Positions 1-11,249 of a stretch of DNA of 64,000 nucleotides are shown here, in pieces. A program made the position numbers and the translations under genes. A model generated the notes under the pieces. The model saw only the letters and a program-made list of their open reading frames with translations, was not told where the DNA came from and did not search any database. How positions within the stretch are numbered: position 1 is the stretch's first letter; every line of letters begins with the position of its first letter. Source of the stretch: Bolinopsis microptera (lineage: Eukaryota; Ctenophora; Tentaculata; Lobata; Bolinopsidae); the NCBI RefSeq assembly GCF_026151205.1, contig NC_087081.1:5327246-5391245 (forward strand), read 5' to 3'.

Positions 1-191
1 GGGTCAGGGTCAGGGTCAGGGTCAGGGTCAGGGTCAGGGTCAGGGTCAGGGTCAGGGTCAGGGTCAGGGTCAGGGTCAGGGTCAGGGTCAGGGTCAGGGT
101 CAGGGTCAGGGTCAGGGTCAGGGTCAGGGTCAGGGTCAGGGTCAGGGTCAGGGTCAGGGTCAGGGTCAGGGTCAGGGTCAGGGTCAGGGTA
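1..191. repeat. (GGGTCA)n hexamer tract
   Basis: About 31 near-perfect copies of GGGTCA (equivalently TCAGGG, one base from the animal telomere hexamer TTAGGG) run from the first base. The window edge cuts the tract, so its real length is unknown. It abuts the left arm of an inverted repeat, so it may be an internal or terminal expansion of that element rather than telomeric DNA. Confidence 0.95.
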
Positions 192-308
192 AGAACCCAG
201 TTGATTGGGTCTGAGGTCACGTGATTATGAGCCTGGGGTCACGTGATTATGACGTCACCAGAGCATGCTTGTGAATGTAAGTGTAAGTACAGCTGCACTG
301 TACTTTAC
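192..308 (+). repeat. left arm of inverted repeat flanking the retrotransposon
   Basis: This segment matches the reverse complement of 6,391-6,542 closely (shared blocks include AGAACCCAGTTGATTGGGTC and GACGTCACCAGAG). The right arm carries about 44 extra bases after the CCAGAG block. The arm holds two CACGTG E-box palindromes and one GACGTC palindrome. It probably belongs to an older foldback or TIR element into which the non-LTR element inserted. Confidence 0.8.
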
Positions 309-1616
309 ATCTAATAATTGACAAAATTTGCGACCTTGTTATAAACCTATTTTGATGACCATTCCTGACCTAAAATGCACATATTTTCTTCCAAAACGCA
401 GTTAGTACTTGTGTACTAAGTGGTGGGTATGCTGCTCATTTCCCAAAAAAACAGTTAGTACATGGTACTAAAGGGGATGTCCAACCCCAAAAAAAACCCA
501 TTTTACCTCAAATTTCAATCTTGGGAATGGGTTTTGAGGTTTTTTTGAATTTTTTTGGGTTTTTTATAATTTTTAAATGTTTTTTGTAACATTTATCTAA
601 TTCGACTACATTGAAAACAAAACCCCTACTAAATAGTGGGTACAATTTGCCCATTTTCAAATGTTTAATGAGCTGTTTAAAGCAATTTCTGGGTGGGTAT
701 CTTATTTTATATACCAAGACACAGTTAGTACCGTGATTTCTCAACAGTTAGTACCGCAAAAGCCGGCAAAAGGGGGTGGGTGTCCTAAATATTATCCGAA
801 AAAGCAGTTAGTACCGTAAAGGGGGTGGGTGGGTCCTTTTTGTAAATTCCAAAACTGCACTTAGAGTTAGTCAACGTCACGTACGGCAATTAGTACTTGA
901 TCCCCCCCCCCCATCCCGCCCGCTATAAGTAATAGCTTGATACAAGCCAGCAAGGTATCTTGATACAAGCAAACTACAGCGGAATTATTATTTAGAACGG
1001 CATTCTTTTACTTGAACATTTACAAATTTAAATTTAACAATTTAGATCATATGAACTAAACAATCCTCGCTCTTTTAACAGGGTGCATCACAGTTTAACT
1101 ACGCTTAAACTACGCGACTACAGATATATCTTGATACAAGTTAGCAGACAAGGAGGAATGTTGAGACCAAATACTTTTTGTTGGGGACCGGCCCGAAGTA
1201 CCAGCCAATGTTTACTCAAAAAATAATATATATAATAAGTGTTATCAATTCAAACTCAAAACTCATACAAGATTAGATCTCATTAAAACGATTAAAATGT
1301 ATATAATAGAGCTTGTCGAAACAAAACATAGCTGAGCACATATAAAGTTGCCTTTAGTTGAAATTATCATATTAATATGCTTTTAGAGTTGTTAGAGTGG
1401 AAACAGGCGCATAGCTACTGCTAGCTAGCTATTCCAAAATTTTTAAAATTTAACGACTGTTATCAGTCGCATAGCGTCATGCCGTTTTTGCTGGCGAATT
1501 GATGGCAGTGTAACTGAGATGGTATGCAGTGAACTTGATTCTGTGATGGCGTGCTTATGAGACAGATTTATTATTAGCATTACGGTTGATGTTGCGCTCT
1601 GATTTCCTTAGTCCCG
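309..1616. other. non-coding stretch with dispersed GTTAGTAC motif
   Basis: No gene is visible. The motif AGTTAGTAC recurs about seven times between 400 and 900, several copies followed within 20 bases by GGGGGTGGGT. A C-run lies near 902-912. The 3' UTR of the minus-strand non-LTR element (stop at 1,617) must extend into this stretch, but its 3' end could not be located. Confidence 0.5.
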
Positions 1617-2611
1617 TTATATTGTATAACATAAAGTTAGGCCATTCGCGTCTGCAATGCCCTCGTTTTGTTGATCAATGAGCATGTTTTTTATGCACCT
1701 TTTGTAGATGTTAAGGTTGAATAGACTTGGCAAGGAAGTTGCTGCGACACTATATCTGTTTATTGCTAATAGTGGACCTTTGTAGAATACTGAATTATTG
1801 TAAGGGTGTTTACCGTATTCATCTGACCATAAAGTTGTAAGACTCGAATCCGGATCGGCGACGTTAAATATTGGTGCACTGTTAGGTATTGTTTTCTTTA
1901 TAGAGGGAGGCACTAGACTTGGGAAGTTTTTTAGCTTATGTATAAAAACTAATGCGTTCTTCACGATGATACTTTGAACTGTCAATATTTTGTGTACATA
2001 GAAACCAGACTTGGTACTTGCTGGTGGTGTACCATCTTTGTACCAGTAATTAACAAAACCTGGTAGTATTGCTCTAAGACCCATTTTCTGTTTAACAAAT
2101 AGTGTTTCTATATGGGATTTGGCAGCAAAACCCCAGACGAGGGAGCAGTAATTAAGGTGAGACTGCACAAAGCTGTGATATATTTGTAAACGTGCTTCCA
2201 GAGGCAAATATTTTTTAAGTTTGTACATGACTCCAATGTATCTGGCCATTTTCATTTTCATGGCAGAAATATGTTGCGACCAGTTCAGTTTGTTATCTAT
2301 TATAACACCTAAGAAACGGGCTTCTGTTTTTCTTTCGATTGTGACACCAGAAATTACTACATCGCGATAAATGAGGTTTCTTTGTCGAGAAAAGATCATA
2401 TAATTCGTTTTTTAAGATTTAGAGCTAATCCGTTGTTATCTACCCATTTAACTAAGACATCGCTAAGAATTTTGAGCTTATCATAAACCTCGTTTATATT
2501 TTCTCCTGTTAGGAAAATGTTTGCATCATCTGCGTACATGATGAAATTAGCTATTTCTGATATTTGAGGAAGATCGTTTATGTACAGGGTGGGCCAAAAG
2601 TCAGTACCCAT
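1617..2611 (-). pseudogene. LINE reverse transcriptase, second half and C-terminus
   Basis: Just past the MITE the frame resumes at YINDLPQ and the catalytic YADD box, running to about 2,400. There one A is missing from an A-run, and the frame continues as MIFSRQRN onward for 260 codons to the stop at 1,617. The last 200 residues are the conserved C-terminal region of CR1/L2-like RTs (KFLGVIIDNKLNW-like segment, seen here as ARFLGVIIDNKLNW). Together with 3,374-4,234 this is one ancestral RT interrupted by an insertion and a frameshift. Confidence 0.85.
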
Positions 2612-3350
2612 ACGTTGGCCTTAACAGCTCCGCCGTGTTTTATATTTGAGAGCTGTTGCTTTGCAGATGGCATACTGTATTTACTGGTTCGAGGATTCCG
2701 TCGTCAAAATTTGAAAATTCGAATATTTTAGACCACGCCCATTCAATATTAAAACACCTATATTGTTTTCTCTGAACATGCTGAACGCCTAATTTTTTCA
2801 GAGACGGTAGATTATCAAATGTTGCATATGATCTGAAAACATGAGGCAAAACGGATTAGAAATGACGAAGTTATCAAGCATTTTCTGTATCTCGTTAACA
2901 AAATTGACTGGGTGATTATGTGACACCGTGACACGACACCTTAATTGGGCACCCTTAACAATTCCCATAATGTTTAACGGGGTAGTTAACGGGGGACCTT
3001 ATCACGTGATTAGGTAAACCAATCACCTGATCACACGTAATGAATAAACTCGTTATGCTTCATATCTCGGTCATCTGAGAAGCTACAGTTCTAATTCTTT
3101 CAGGACAAACGTAATTCGAATGGCCAAACACAATTCAATAACATTTAGCTTGATCCGACTATCCAAACTATCAAATAAATGTGAAAATGAACCTCCATTT
3201 GAAAAAAATGAACGCGAATATTTTTCGAGTTGACAAATTCCTCGAACCAGTGGTGGTACTAAGTCATACCAGAAAGAAGTATTTAAATTGGGCACTCAGT
3301 GACTGAGCTATAAAGGCCAACGTATGGGTACTGACTTTTGGCCCACCCTG
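2585..3350. mobile_element. 766-bp mariner-like MITE, copy 1
   Basis: Near-perfect terminal inverted repeats of about 38 bp start CAGGGTGGGCCAAAAGTCAG. TA dinucleotides flank it at 2,583-2,584 and 3,351-3,352. Removing the element and one TA rejoins the host RT reading frame exactly, which proves the TA target duplication. An internal frame of about 70 codons has no recognisable transposase motif, so the element is non-autonomous. Copy 2 at 50,945-51,710 has the same length and lies in reverse orientation. Confidence 0.93.
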
Positions 3351-3373
3351 TAGATTATAAAAAGGAGAGGTCC

Positions 3374-4234
3374 CTAAATTGAACCTTGGGGTACACCGTA
3401 AATAATTGGATTGGCTGAGGATTCAGAGGATCCAATTGATACAAACTGGTTTCTGTTCATAAGATATGATTTAAACCAGTTTAAAGCTAGACCTCTTATG
3501 CCATAGTGCTCGAGCTTATTCAGGAGTATGGAGTGATCCACAAGGTCAAAGGCTTTGCTAAAGTCAATCAAGAGGAGCAAAGTAACTTGCTTTTTAGACA
3601 TTGAATTGAGGATTCTGTCTTTAGCATTAAGAAGTGCATGTTCACAAGACCTACCTGGGCGGAAGCCGTATTGATTTTCACAAAGTATATTGTAGGTATC
3701 CAAGAAATTTATGACTCGATTGTGCATAAGCTTTTCGTAGACTTTTGAGAAAGTGGCAAGTAGAGATATCGGTCTGTAATTTTTGATGTCAGTTTTAGAT
3801 CCACCTTTATGTACAGGAACTACTTTTGCCGTTTTCAAGGCTTGGGGAAAGACCCCTTGTTCGAACGAGCTGTTAACAACGTGGGCCAATACAGTGGTAA
3901 AATTATGACAGCTGTTGGCAATTTTGAGTGGTTGGATTTTGGTGTCAAGAGTAGCTTTATTCTTAAATAGGTTAATAACGTCTTGAACTTCGGTAGTTGT
4001 GACTGGTTTTATGTAGATACTATTTGGAGAAGGGTTACGTAGTGTCCCCTGGGCCCCACCAGGATCGAAAGTGGTCCTACTACTAATTTCAGATTTAATT
4101 TTTGGAGCGATGTTTGAGAAGTGATCATTAAATTTTTCTGCTACTGCTGCCGGAGTGCTGACTTGTCCGTTTTCGTCCGACAGTTTTATCGATGTAGGTT
4201 TGGCTGGTTTCCTATTCAGAAGTCCGTTAATCAT
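3374..4234 (-). pseudogene. LINE reverse transcriptase, first half
   Basis: 286 codons cover the RT fingers and palm: NYRPISLL, the GFRPGRSCEHAL segment, LLLIDFSKAFD (first catalytic Asp) and YGVPQGSI. The frame then meets TAG where these enzymes usually have Leu, and 21 bases later a MITE. It is in a different frame from the endonuclease upstream because of the A-rich tract. The start Met is simply the first ATG after the tract and not a true start. Confidence 0.88.
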
Positions 4235-4275
4235 CTGCCACTGCTTCTTAGAATTATCTTTGTGTTGTTCAAAGA

Positions 4276-4376
4276 ATTTTTTTATTTTTTTTTTTAATTT
4301 TTTATTTTTTTTTTTTATTTTTTTTTATTTTTTTTTTTTTTAATTTTATTTTTTTTTTTTAATTATTTTTTTTTTA
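4276..4376. repeat. T-rich low-complexity tract
   Basis: About 100 bases of T runs broken by single A bases (A-rich on the coding strand of the LINE) lie between its EN and RT parts. The tract introduces stops and a frame change, so it arose after insertion, probably by slippage. Confidence 0.9.
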
Positions 4377-5900
4377 GTGTATGTTTTTGACTTTGTCAAC
4401 GTGTTCGGTGCAAAACTTTTTCAAACGGTCATATTTTAGCTGGTTCCTATCAACTGGTTCCTTAACAAAATCATGATATGCCTGATTTTTACGTTCTATA
4501 GCTTCTTCAAGCCAGGGCAGTATCCATGGTTTGGGATTAACACGTTCATTTTGTCTGCGCTCGGACTGTCTTTTTGTCGGGTAGGCAGCGTTATAAATCC
4601 TGTTGTAAGCCGAATTTAAACAATCAAACTGCTGGTTAGCATCAGGGGTATTTGTTAGTATTACAGACCAATTTTCTTCCATTATTAAATCTCTAAATTT
4701 ATGGTTGCTGGCCTCATTAAAACTACGTACGTTGGTTTGTGTTGGATTTTGATTATAAGATGCGGAGCGGTAACTGCTGGTGGATGTATTATCAAGATTA
4801 ATTGTTGTAACTATCGCTAAGTGATCCGACAGATCTGTCGTTAATACGTTGCAGCTTATTGTATCTTCAAGATTGTTCGTGTAGATATGATCAATAAGCG
4901 TGGCACTGTGGTCTGTTATGCGAGTTGGACGTGATACAATTTGGATGAAACCGTAAGAGGATGCAATATCTATAATGCTTTGACATGCCTGGTTGCTACT
5001 GTGCTTCAGTAAATTTAGATTAAAATCTCCATGTAACGTCATATGTTTGCGAGAGTGTCTTCCCAGGTTGTGAAGCGTACTTTTAAAAATTTCAAGAAAT
5101 GCTTCAGGTTTTCTAGCGGGAGAGCGATAAACATTTCCAATTATCTTTATTCTATTATATCCTTTACACTGGTGGATCTTGATAAATTGAAATTCGCCGC
5201 TAGTATTTGAGGGTTCAGGGTTGGGATTGAAAATATCAATTTTATCAGAGTCAGCTACACGTTTGTGTATGTATATGGCAAGCCCCCCACCTTTACCCGA
5301 TGTGCGGATGGGATCTTGGATATACGGTTCATGGAATCCATTTAATGTGATGTCGTTTATTCCGTTAGGCAATTTTTCTAGTGTGCAGTTAGTTTCGTTA
5401 AAACACAATACATCATACTTATCATATATTTCTATATCTTCTCGTAGTTGATCAATATTTTTGAAAAGGGATCTGATATTCATGGAAAATGTTTTAAGTT
5501 GAGAGGATGTCGACCTTTTTACGTTACGTTGCTGTTTATACTGACAGTGAGTTAGGAAAGCCGAAATGTCACTCCATGTTGAATCCTGGTGCTCTTCATT
5601 GGTCATGGCGTCTCCAATAAGATTACATCGACTATTTTGAGCGTATGGATTATAAATAGCGCAATTAAGCTTATTGTAGTCATCGTAAATTTCATAGTAA
5701 GTCGCGTAAAATCCAGGAATAAGACTTTCACAACAGCTTGTACAACCTAAATTTTCCTTAAAACATTTGACGTGGACGTTGTTTTGGCACCATGAACAGC
5801 TGCGGATGTTTTTGGAAGAATAACACCAGCCGCTACAGCTACCACATTTTATTTTGATTTTATGACCAGAAGTATCAGTAACATTTCCATTCGCTGCCAT
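4374..5900 (-). pseudogene. LINE polyprotein N-terminal part: PHD-like finger and endonuclease
   Basis: A 508-codon open frame starts at ATG 5,900. Residues about 18-62 hold paired Cys and His (CGSCSGWC, CSWCQNNVHVKC, CTSCC), a PHD-like zinc finger. Residues about 135-375 form an exo/endonuclease-phosphatase fold: NIRSL at the start, the NETNCT segment with the catalytic Glu, GDFNLNLL, and SDHLAIV near the end. This enzyme would nick target DNA to prime reverse transcription. The frame runs into an A-rich tract and stops at 4,374, so the EN is intact but severed from the RT. Confidence 0.85.
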
Positions 5901-6390
5901 TTTAAGTTAACTCTTATGCTTGTGGAGGAATTGGAGAATAAAAAATGTATAAATTTATAAATAACGTAAAATATATCTATACTAGTGCAAATCAGATTCT
6001 TTCACGAAAACCGGAGGTCCTGTATGCTACAGAATCGTGATCTGAGTCTTATCTACTTATTTGTTAAAAATATTCGCTAAATCAAATGTTACAATATAGT
6101 GCCCTTATCTCGATTTTCGGGCTTATCAGTATGATAATATGACTTTACCTAAAGTGTATATTAAGTCGTTGTGATTTGTATGTGTGAAATTGTTTCGTTG
6201 TGTAGTTTTGTGTGGTGATTTTTGCTATTTAGTTGTTTGTGAAGTTTTCGAAAATACTGTACGATGAGCACAGCTGTCCTCATATAGCTGCTCCACTTCT
6301 GACTTCCAGTTCACTAACATTCAGTTCTCTTTAAGTTTAAGTTCTTTGTTTGGGGGGGGGGGGGGGGGGGGGGGGTGGATTAGATATTAA
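5901..6390. other. LINE 5' flank with long poly-G run
   Basis: This is the upstream region of the minus-strand LINE, presumably its 5' UTR and promoter. No further gene was seen. A homopolymer of about 25 G lies at 6,352-6,375, where assemblies are often unreliable. Confidence 0.5.
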
Positions 6391-6542
6391 CTACAGTACA
6401 GCTGCACTTACACTCACATTCACAAGCATGCTAGCTCACCTGGTCCAATGAGCGGTAATCGGAGAACAAGCTCTGGTGACGTCATAGTCACGTGACCTCA
6501 GGCTCATAATCACGTGACCTCAGACCCAATCAACTGGGTTCT
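6391..6542 (-). repeat. right arm of inverted repeat flanking the retrotransposon
   Basis: It is the reverse-complement partner of 192-308 with about 44 extra internal bases. It contains CACGTG twice and TGACGTCA once. Arm spacing of about 6 kb equals the LINE plus flanks. Confidence 0.8.
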
Positions 6543-6714
6543 GGCCTGGTCAGCTCCCTGTTACCCGATCTTGAGGCTGCAAATTTTCTCATGCCAAATT
6601 CATAAGATTCTTAATGAGTTGTGCGAGATGACAAATGATACACATAGGCCGTAGAATTATGAGGACTACCAGATCCTGGTGAAACCTAAGCGATCCATGA
6701 TATCACGACAGGCC

Positions 6715-7573
6715 CTACCCCTTCAGCCCAGACAATTACAGAGCGTTAGCAGTTGGCAGTTGTATGGATAAGTTGTTCTCTAGCAAGCATTATACTTGAA
6801 CGTCTCTTACACTTCAAAAAGCTCTACTGTCCTGACCCAAAAGAACAGCTTGGACTTTCGAAGGGTGCCCAAACTAACGATCACATTTTCACCCTCAAGA
6901 CAGTCATTGACAAATACACAAAAAAAGCTCGTCTTTATGCATGCTTTGTTGATCTAAGAAAGGCCTTTGACACTGTATGTATGGACCTCCTTCTGTGCAA
7001 AATTGCATTCCTTGGAATAACCGGTAACTTCTTCAACTTCTTCAACTGCTTAAGTGATATTTACAAAAACTCAATTGCCCATATAAAAATTTCCAAACTC
7101 TTGTCGCCTAAAATTAATATTGGCAAAGGAACGAAGCAAGGACACCCCCTATCACCAGACCTTTTTAAAATCTATATTAATGACTTTTCATCTCTCCTGA
7201 AATCTGCTGGTGACTACCCAGCTCTTGCTGATGTTCTGATATCACATCTGCTCTGGGCTGACGATCTTGTCCTTCTTGCTCTAAGTCCCAAGTCAATGTC
7301 AACATTTTATTTAATTTCTGTAACTCCATGGGCCTTGAAGTAAATATTTTAAAAACTGAGATTGTTATATTCAGCCCTCCCAAAAGAAAGCAGTCCTGTG
7401 AAACATTTGCATTGGGAGGTCAGCCCATCCAGCACACCGAAAAATACTGCTATCTCGGCATAATATTCCACAAAAATGGATTATTTACAGCAGCAAAACA
7501 TAAAATTTGTTGGCCGGCAGTGCAACATGAACAATATGAGCTATTGTGCTGCAGCTTTGCTTTTTTTACTTAG
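6715..7573 (+). pseudogene. non-LTR reverse transcriptase fragment
   Basis: A plus-strand RT relic unrelated in detail to the minus-strand LINE. An NYRALAVGS-like segment is readable at about 6,728 in one frame. The main frame (6,753-7,343) has ACFVDLRKAFDTV (catalytic Asp), GTKQGHPLSPDLF and the LLWADDLVLL active-site box. After a frameshift near 7,320 it continues GLEVNILKTE and YLGIIF to about 7,573. At least two frameshifts and missing EN and 3' parts make it a dead fragment. It ends only about 30 bases before the start codon of the MFS gene. Confidence 0.85.
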
Positions 7574-7600
7574 ATCTCATTTTTAACAGCTACTAATATA

Positions 7601-9467
7601 ATGGGAGAAAGCTCAGACGAACAAAGTGATCTTCTCCAAAAGACGGACGATACTTGGACAAGAAAGGATGGGACAAGAAAGGATTGGACAAGAAAGGATT
7701 GGATTCTTCTTTTCTTGGGACTGCTCATCAATGTCGGGGATGGCATTGAGATATATTTACCAGGTATTTTGGGAATTTGACTTTGAGCTTCATAACAATG
7801 ATAACTTTGAAAAAAACTGAATTAAAATTAACAGATTAAGCAGTTTCTTATAAACATTTTACATTACGCTACCATTATCAAGGATTTTGCATGACTCTGA
7901 AATTCTGCAGGTGTTTTAACACAATATGTGGCCTGCGAAATTGGAGTTAATGATTGGCAGGAAGGAATTTTGGGCTGCATTCTTTATTTAACAATGGGGA
8001 TTACTACCTTTGCTGCAGCTCCCTTATCTACTCGGTAAGAGCTTCAGTGCGATTGTAATATTTAAATACTGAACTGTGAATACGAGGACTGGAAGTCCTC
8101 CACTCATCTTACCTCGCTCGAGGTACCTGTATACTTGTATACAGTGTACCTACTGTATACTTGTATACACTTACAGCGTACCGTTTATCATACTTCAAAT
8201 AGCCAATTGTCTACGCGTACTGACTACTGAGCTGCGTGACGCGCTTAACTTGTTTTACAACTATAAGTAAATAGGCGGGCGCTACTGCAAGCGAGAGGGT
8301 TCTGGTTTGAGCCACGTTTATACTATTACTAATACTAGGCAACATCATGGTTTGGTGTTTAGTTGCTCATTTTTGGTTGTTGAGAACTGTTCAATTCCCT
8401 CAAATTATCCTAATTACAGATTCGGCCGACGAGAAACCATCCTCCTGTCCCTCTACGGTAGTATAGTGAGCACCATCGTCTGTTCTGTGGCGGGGAACTA
8501 CCTGACTCTCCTACTCTCAAGGGCCCTCATCGGCTTCACTGTGGGATTAAACATTTCTGTCACCTACGTGTTTCAGGCCGAGAAAGCTAGCAGTAAGAAG
8601 ATTGTGAATACTTTGATACTGGTTAGCAGCTTAGGTTACTCTGTAGGCAGTATCTGGATTCCAGTTATCGCGTATTTCAGTCTAGATCTGCTCGGCTGGA
8701 GAACTTTCCTGCTTATCGCCTCTCTTCCAATTTTCATTCCTCCAATTTTGATCCTTCACATTTTCTTAAAAGACAGCTCCAATTTGGAAACGATCACCCA
8801 AGCAGAACCAACTGAAAGTGGAGAAGTAGAAGCAGAACCAACTGAAGATGGAGAAGTAGAAGCTGTGGAGGTACCAAATTTCAAAATGAGACTATTTAAA
8901 CTGTGCTTTTTTGCCATCATTAATAGCTACCAAGGCTGGGGGACTATTCTACTCTTACCTTCATTGATACGACTTTTCAACGTTAAAGAAGTTGGAGGAG
9001 AAGGTACCAACTGTGAAACAGTCACTCAAGGAAATCAATTCTTCCTCCTAGCATTTGTCGCGGGAGCAGCAGGACTAGGAAGAATTGCATCCCCGATCAT
9101 CAGGAAGAAGATTAGATTTAGAATTTTGTACACCTCGCTTGCCGTGCTAATTTTAGCCAGCTACACGATGTTGCTGCTTATCGAAGAAAACCTAATCGTT
9201 ATTGTGGTCACGACATTTTTAGGGAAGTTGGTATACGGGATGATCTCGATGGAAAAGAATTACATAAGCTACGACGTTCGATATTTCGGAAAAAATGGGA
9301 TGGCTATTGGATCTGGCTTAATGCAAGGTGCAGGTTCGATGGCAGCGGTAGCAGGCACCGCTTTGGTTTCTTTTGCTTCACCTCAAATTGCTATCATCGC
9401 TGGCTTGGTGCTAAGTGTTGTTCAGATCTTAGTAGTAAATTCTATGGAAGAGCAAGACCAGTGGTAA
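7601..9467 (+). CDS. MFS transporter, SV2/SVOP-like, 3 exons
   Basis: Exons at 7,601-7,763, 7,911-8,034 and 8,420-9,467 join in phase to 444 codons plus stop. The protein is a polytopic membrane transporter with about 10-12 hydrophobic helices. Helix 1 contains GDGIEIYLPG. RFGRR in the loop between helices 2 and 3 (spanning the exon 2-3 junction, residues about 96-100) is the MFS signature. RALIGFTVGLN follows in helix 4. The fold and motifs match the SV2/SVOP and SLC22 group; substrate unknown. The N-terminus holds a TRKD tandem repeat from a 15-bp DNA repeat, and the central cytosolic loop (about 222-247) an acidic 10-residue repeat from a 30-bp duplication. The start is the first ATG after a TTTTTAACAG acceptor-like site, so a 5' UTR exon is possible. 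Confidence 0.85.
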
Positions 9468-9829
9468 CCAAACCGGAAACTTTGGAAATCCGATTTAAAA
9501 CTAAGGGCAGCCTTTATAATTACATTGGCATTGCGATGGTAGAAAAAACAGTGGATCGACTTCGACACAGCGAATTATTAAAGACAACAACATTTCAATT
9601 TCATGCATGATATAAGTGATAAATTTGTAAGTATTTTTAACTCTTCAACTACATTGTATTGATGTTCTAAATAACTTAAGGGTCGTTCACATATTACGTA
9701 ATCAATATTTTAGCACTTTTCTCATACATGAGCAGTATGAAAAACATGGAACGCCTCATTTCTCATAAAATCTCGGAACAAGCAGCAGCTAATTTTTAAA
9801 AGGCCTAACTCAAGATTCCACCCCAAAAT
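9468..9829. other. MFS 3' UTR and spacer
   Basis: No gene is visible. An ATTAAA-type signal about 110 bases past the stop could serve polyadenylation. Confidence 0.4.
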
Positions 9830-10312
9830 TAAAGTCATCAGGCGATCCTACGATGATTCTGGAAATTTCATGAAAAAATGTTGAAATATTGAGTTGTATT
9901 GTTTTGAGCGCAATCAGTTGCGTAAATATCGCGAACTGAGATATGGGCGATTTTGTTCATTTTTTGCGAGTATTTGTCATTTGAACACGATTCATATTAG
10001 ACCAATTTATGGGCCAAATCGATCAAATTTGGTGCGTATGCCCAAATATGGGCATATAGTTTTTAGCTTATAAAATTCATGTACGAGTTCAGGGGACCAA
10101 TTATTAATTAATTAATTAAATAGCTAGAAGTAGAGCACCTAAAATCTGGGTTTTGGGTTTGTTCATGGTATTTGGCTAAATTGGGCCTAATTTGGTCCAA
10201 ATATGGGCGTGGCAGCCCCGCGGGCCGTGTTGGGCAGTTGGAGTCCGAGACCCCCTTTAAAGTTCTCCCCTAAAATTCGGTCACCGGTCCTAGTTTGTTG
10301 GTCTATCTCTAT
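9830..10312 (-). mobile_element. diverged MITE related to 47,441-48,075
   Basis: Blocks such as CGGTCCTAGTTTGTTGGTC, TTGGGCCTAATTTGGTCC and GGGCGATTTTGTTCATTTTT match the reverse complement of the 47,441-48,075 element. A third, shorter relic lies at about 16,600-16,760. There is no ORF of note. Confidence 0.7.
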
Positions 10313-10817
10313 TTATGTAAACTTTTAGCTTTGTAATTTTAATTTTAGTTCCTACCTCAGTTGTCACTGATGATATCATGGTTTTGTATCATGATTGAAA
10401 CATTTGTCTGACTCAACCGGTCGTTTCAATTTGTATCTAGATCTCGGCTTGCCGATTGAGCACTGTCAGTGCAGACGACGCCACCCACAATTACTTATTT
10501 ACATAATATATATTATATACATACTAGTGTAACCCGGCCTTCGGTCGGGATTTCACTGCCGCAGTTAAAAAGGGTAGGAGTAATTACCCGCTGAGTCAAA
10601 ACTTACCTGGGGACCTCAGGCTATTATGTTCATAAACATAATAGAGATTCGGCGGAATGACAGGCTGAGCGAGGCCCAGTAAAGTCAAAACCCGCATTAG
10701 GTGACCCAATAGTATCTGAAACAATAATCTCATAATCAGTTCATTCTTCTGGATAATTAAGTCATTATTAGCCATTAGGCACCACATTCCATGATCATAA
10801 GGTCTGAACACCGACTA
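10313..10817. other. non-coding spacer
   Basis: No coding signal or clear repeat boundary was recognised; AT-rich sequence around 10,500 resembles the edge of a further repeat. Confidence 0.4.
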
Positions 10818-11086
10818 TTAGGGTCTGCCCACACTACGCCATGTGGCTACGGGCCACATTTAACCTACTGTGCCACTTTACTTGGCGTGGATTTAGCAAA
10901 TCCGCGCCTCTATTCAGAGGCACGGATTTCCTGCCCACACTACGCCATGTTGCGACGGGCCACATGGCGTGGGTCATAAGGCACAGTGTGTTTAGAGCTC
11001 CCGCCACTAGTCACCGGAATCACACAACGAGGCGCGTAGTGTGTTTAGAGCTCATCGCCACATGGCGTAGTGTGGGCAGACACTAA
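10818..11086. mobile_element. short MITE with about 30-bp TIRs
   Basis: Both ends read TTAG(G/T)GTCTGCCCACAC and on through GCCATGTGGC in inverted orientation. TA dinucleotides flank it (10,816-10,817 and 11,087-11,088), suggesting a TA target duplication. The interior has extra internal copies of the CCATGTGGC motif. Confidence 0.75.
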
Positions 11087-11208
11087 TATTTGAAAACACG
11101 CATAATATTGTCGTATGAACTCTCTCTCTCTGCAGTCCAAACAGACCCCAAACACTAACAGTCCCCCTCCCCTAATAAGCTTATGGTATAACATTACATT
11201 CGGAAATT

Positions 11209-11248
<40 letters not shown>
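11209..11248. repeat. (CAGA)n microsatellite
   Basis: About ten tandem CAGA units. The adjoining 11,290-11,390 has five irregular copies of TTATGTCTAGTGGTCAAG-type sequence. Confidence 0.95.

Positions 11249-11249
<1 letters not shown>

Larger units (their letters stand above)
1617..5900 (-). mobile_element. decayed non-LTR retrotransposon (zinc finger-EN-RT)
   Basis: The minus strand carries, in order, a Cys-rich PHD-like finger, an apurinic-type endonuclease, a reverse transcriptase and a C-terminal domain. The layout fits the CR1/L2/Jockey group of LINE elements; the clade is not resolved. The copy is dead. An A-rich expansion (4,276-4,376) with a frame change separates EN from RT. A TAG stop lies right after the GVPQGSI motif. 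A 766-bp MITE splits the RT just before its YADD active site. A one-base loss in an A-run near 2,408 shifts the frame in the C-terminal part. Inverted-repeat arms at 192-308 and 6,391-6,542 bracket it. Confidence 0.9.

Noticed and set aside
1-191. Chromosome end telomere
   Set aside because: GGGTCA is not the usual animal hexamer, it directly adjoins an inverted repeat, and the window start is arbitrary.
8307-8419. MFS start at the ATG at 8,307
   Set aside because: That frame reads through the intron; exons 7,601-7,763 and 7,911-8,034 supply helices 1-2 and the RFGRR junction in phase.
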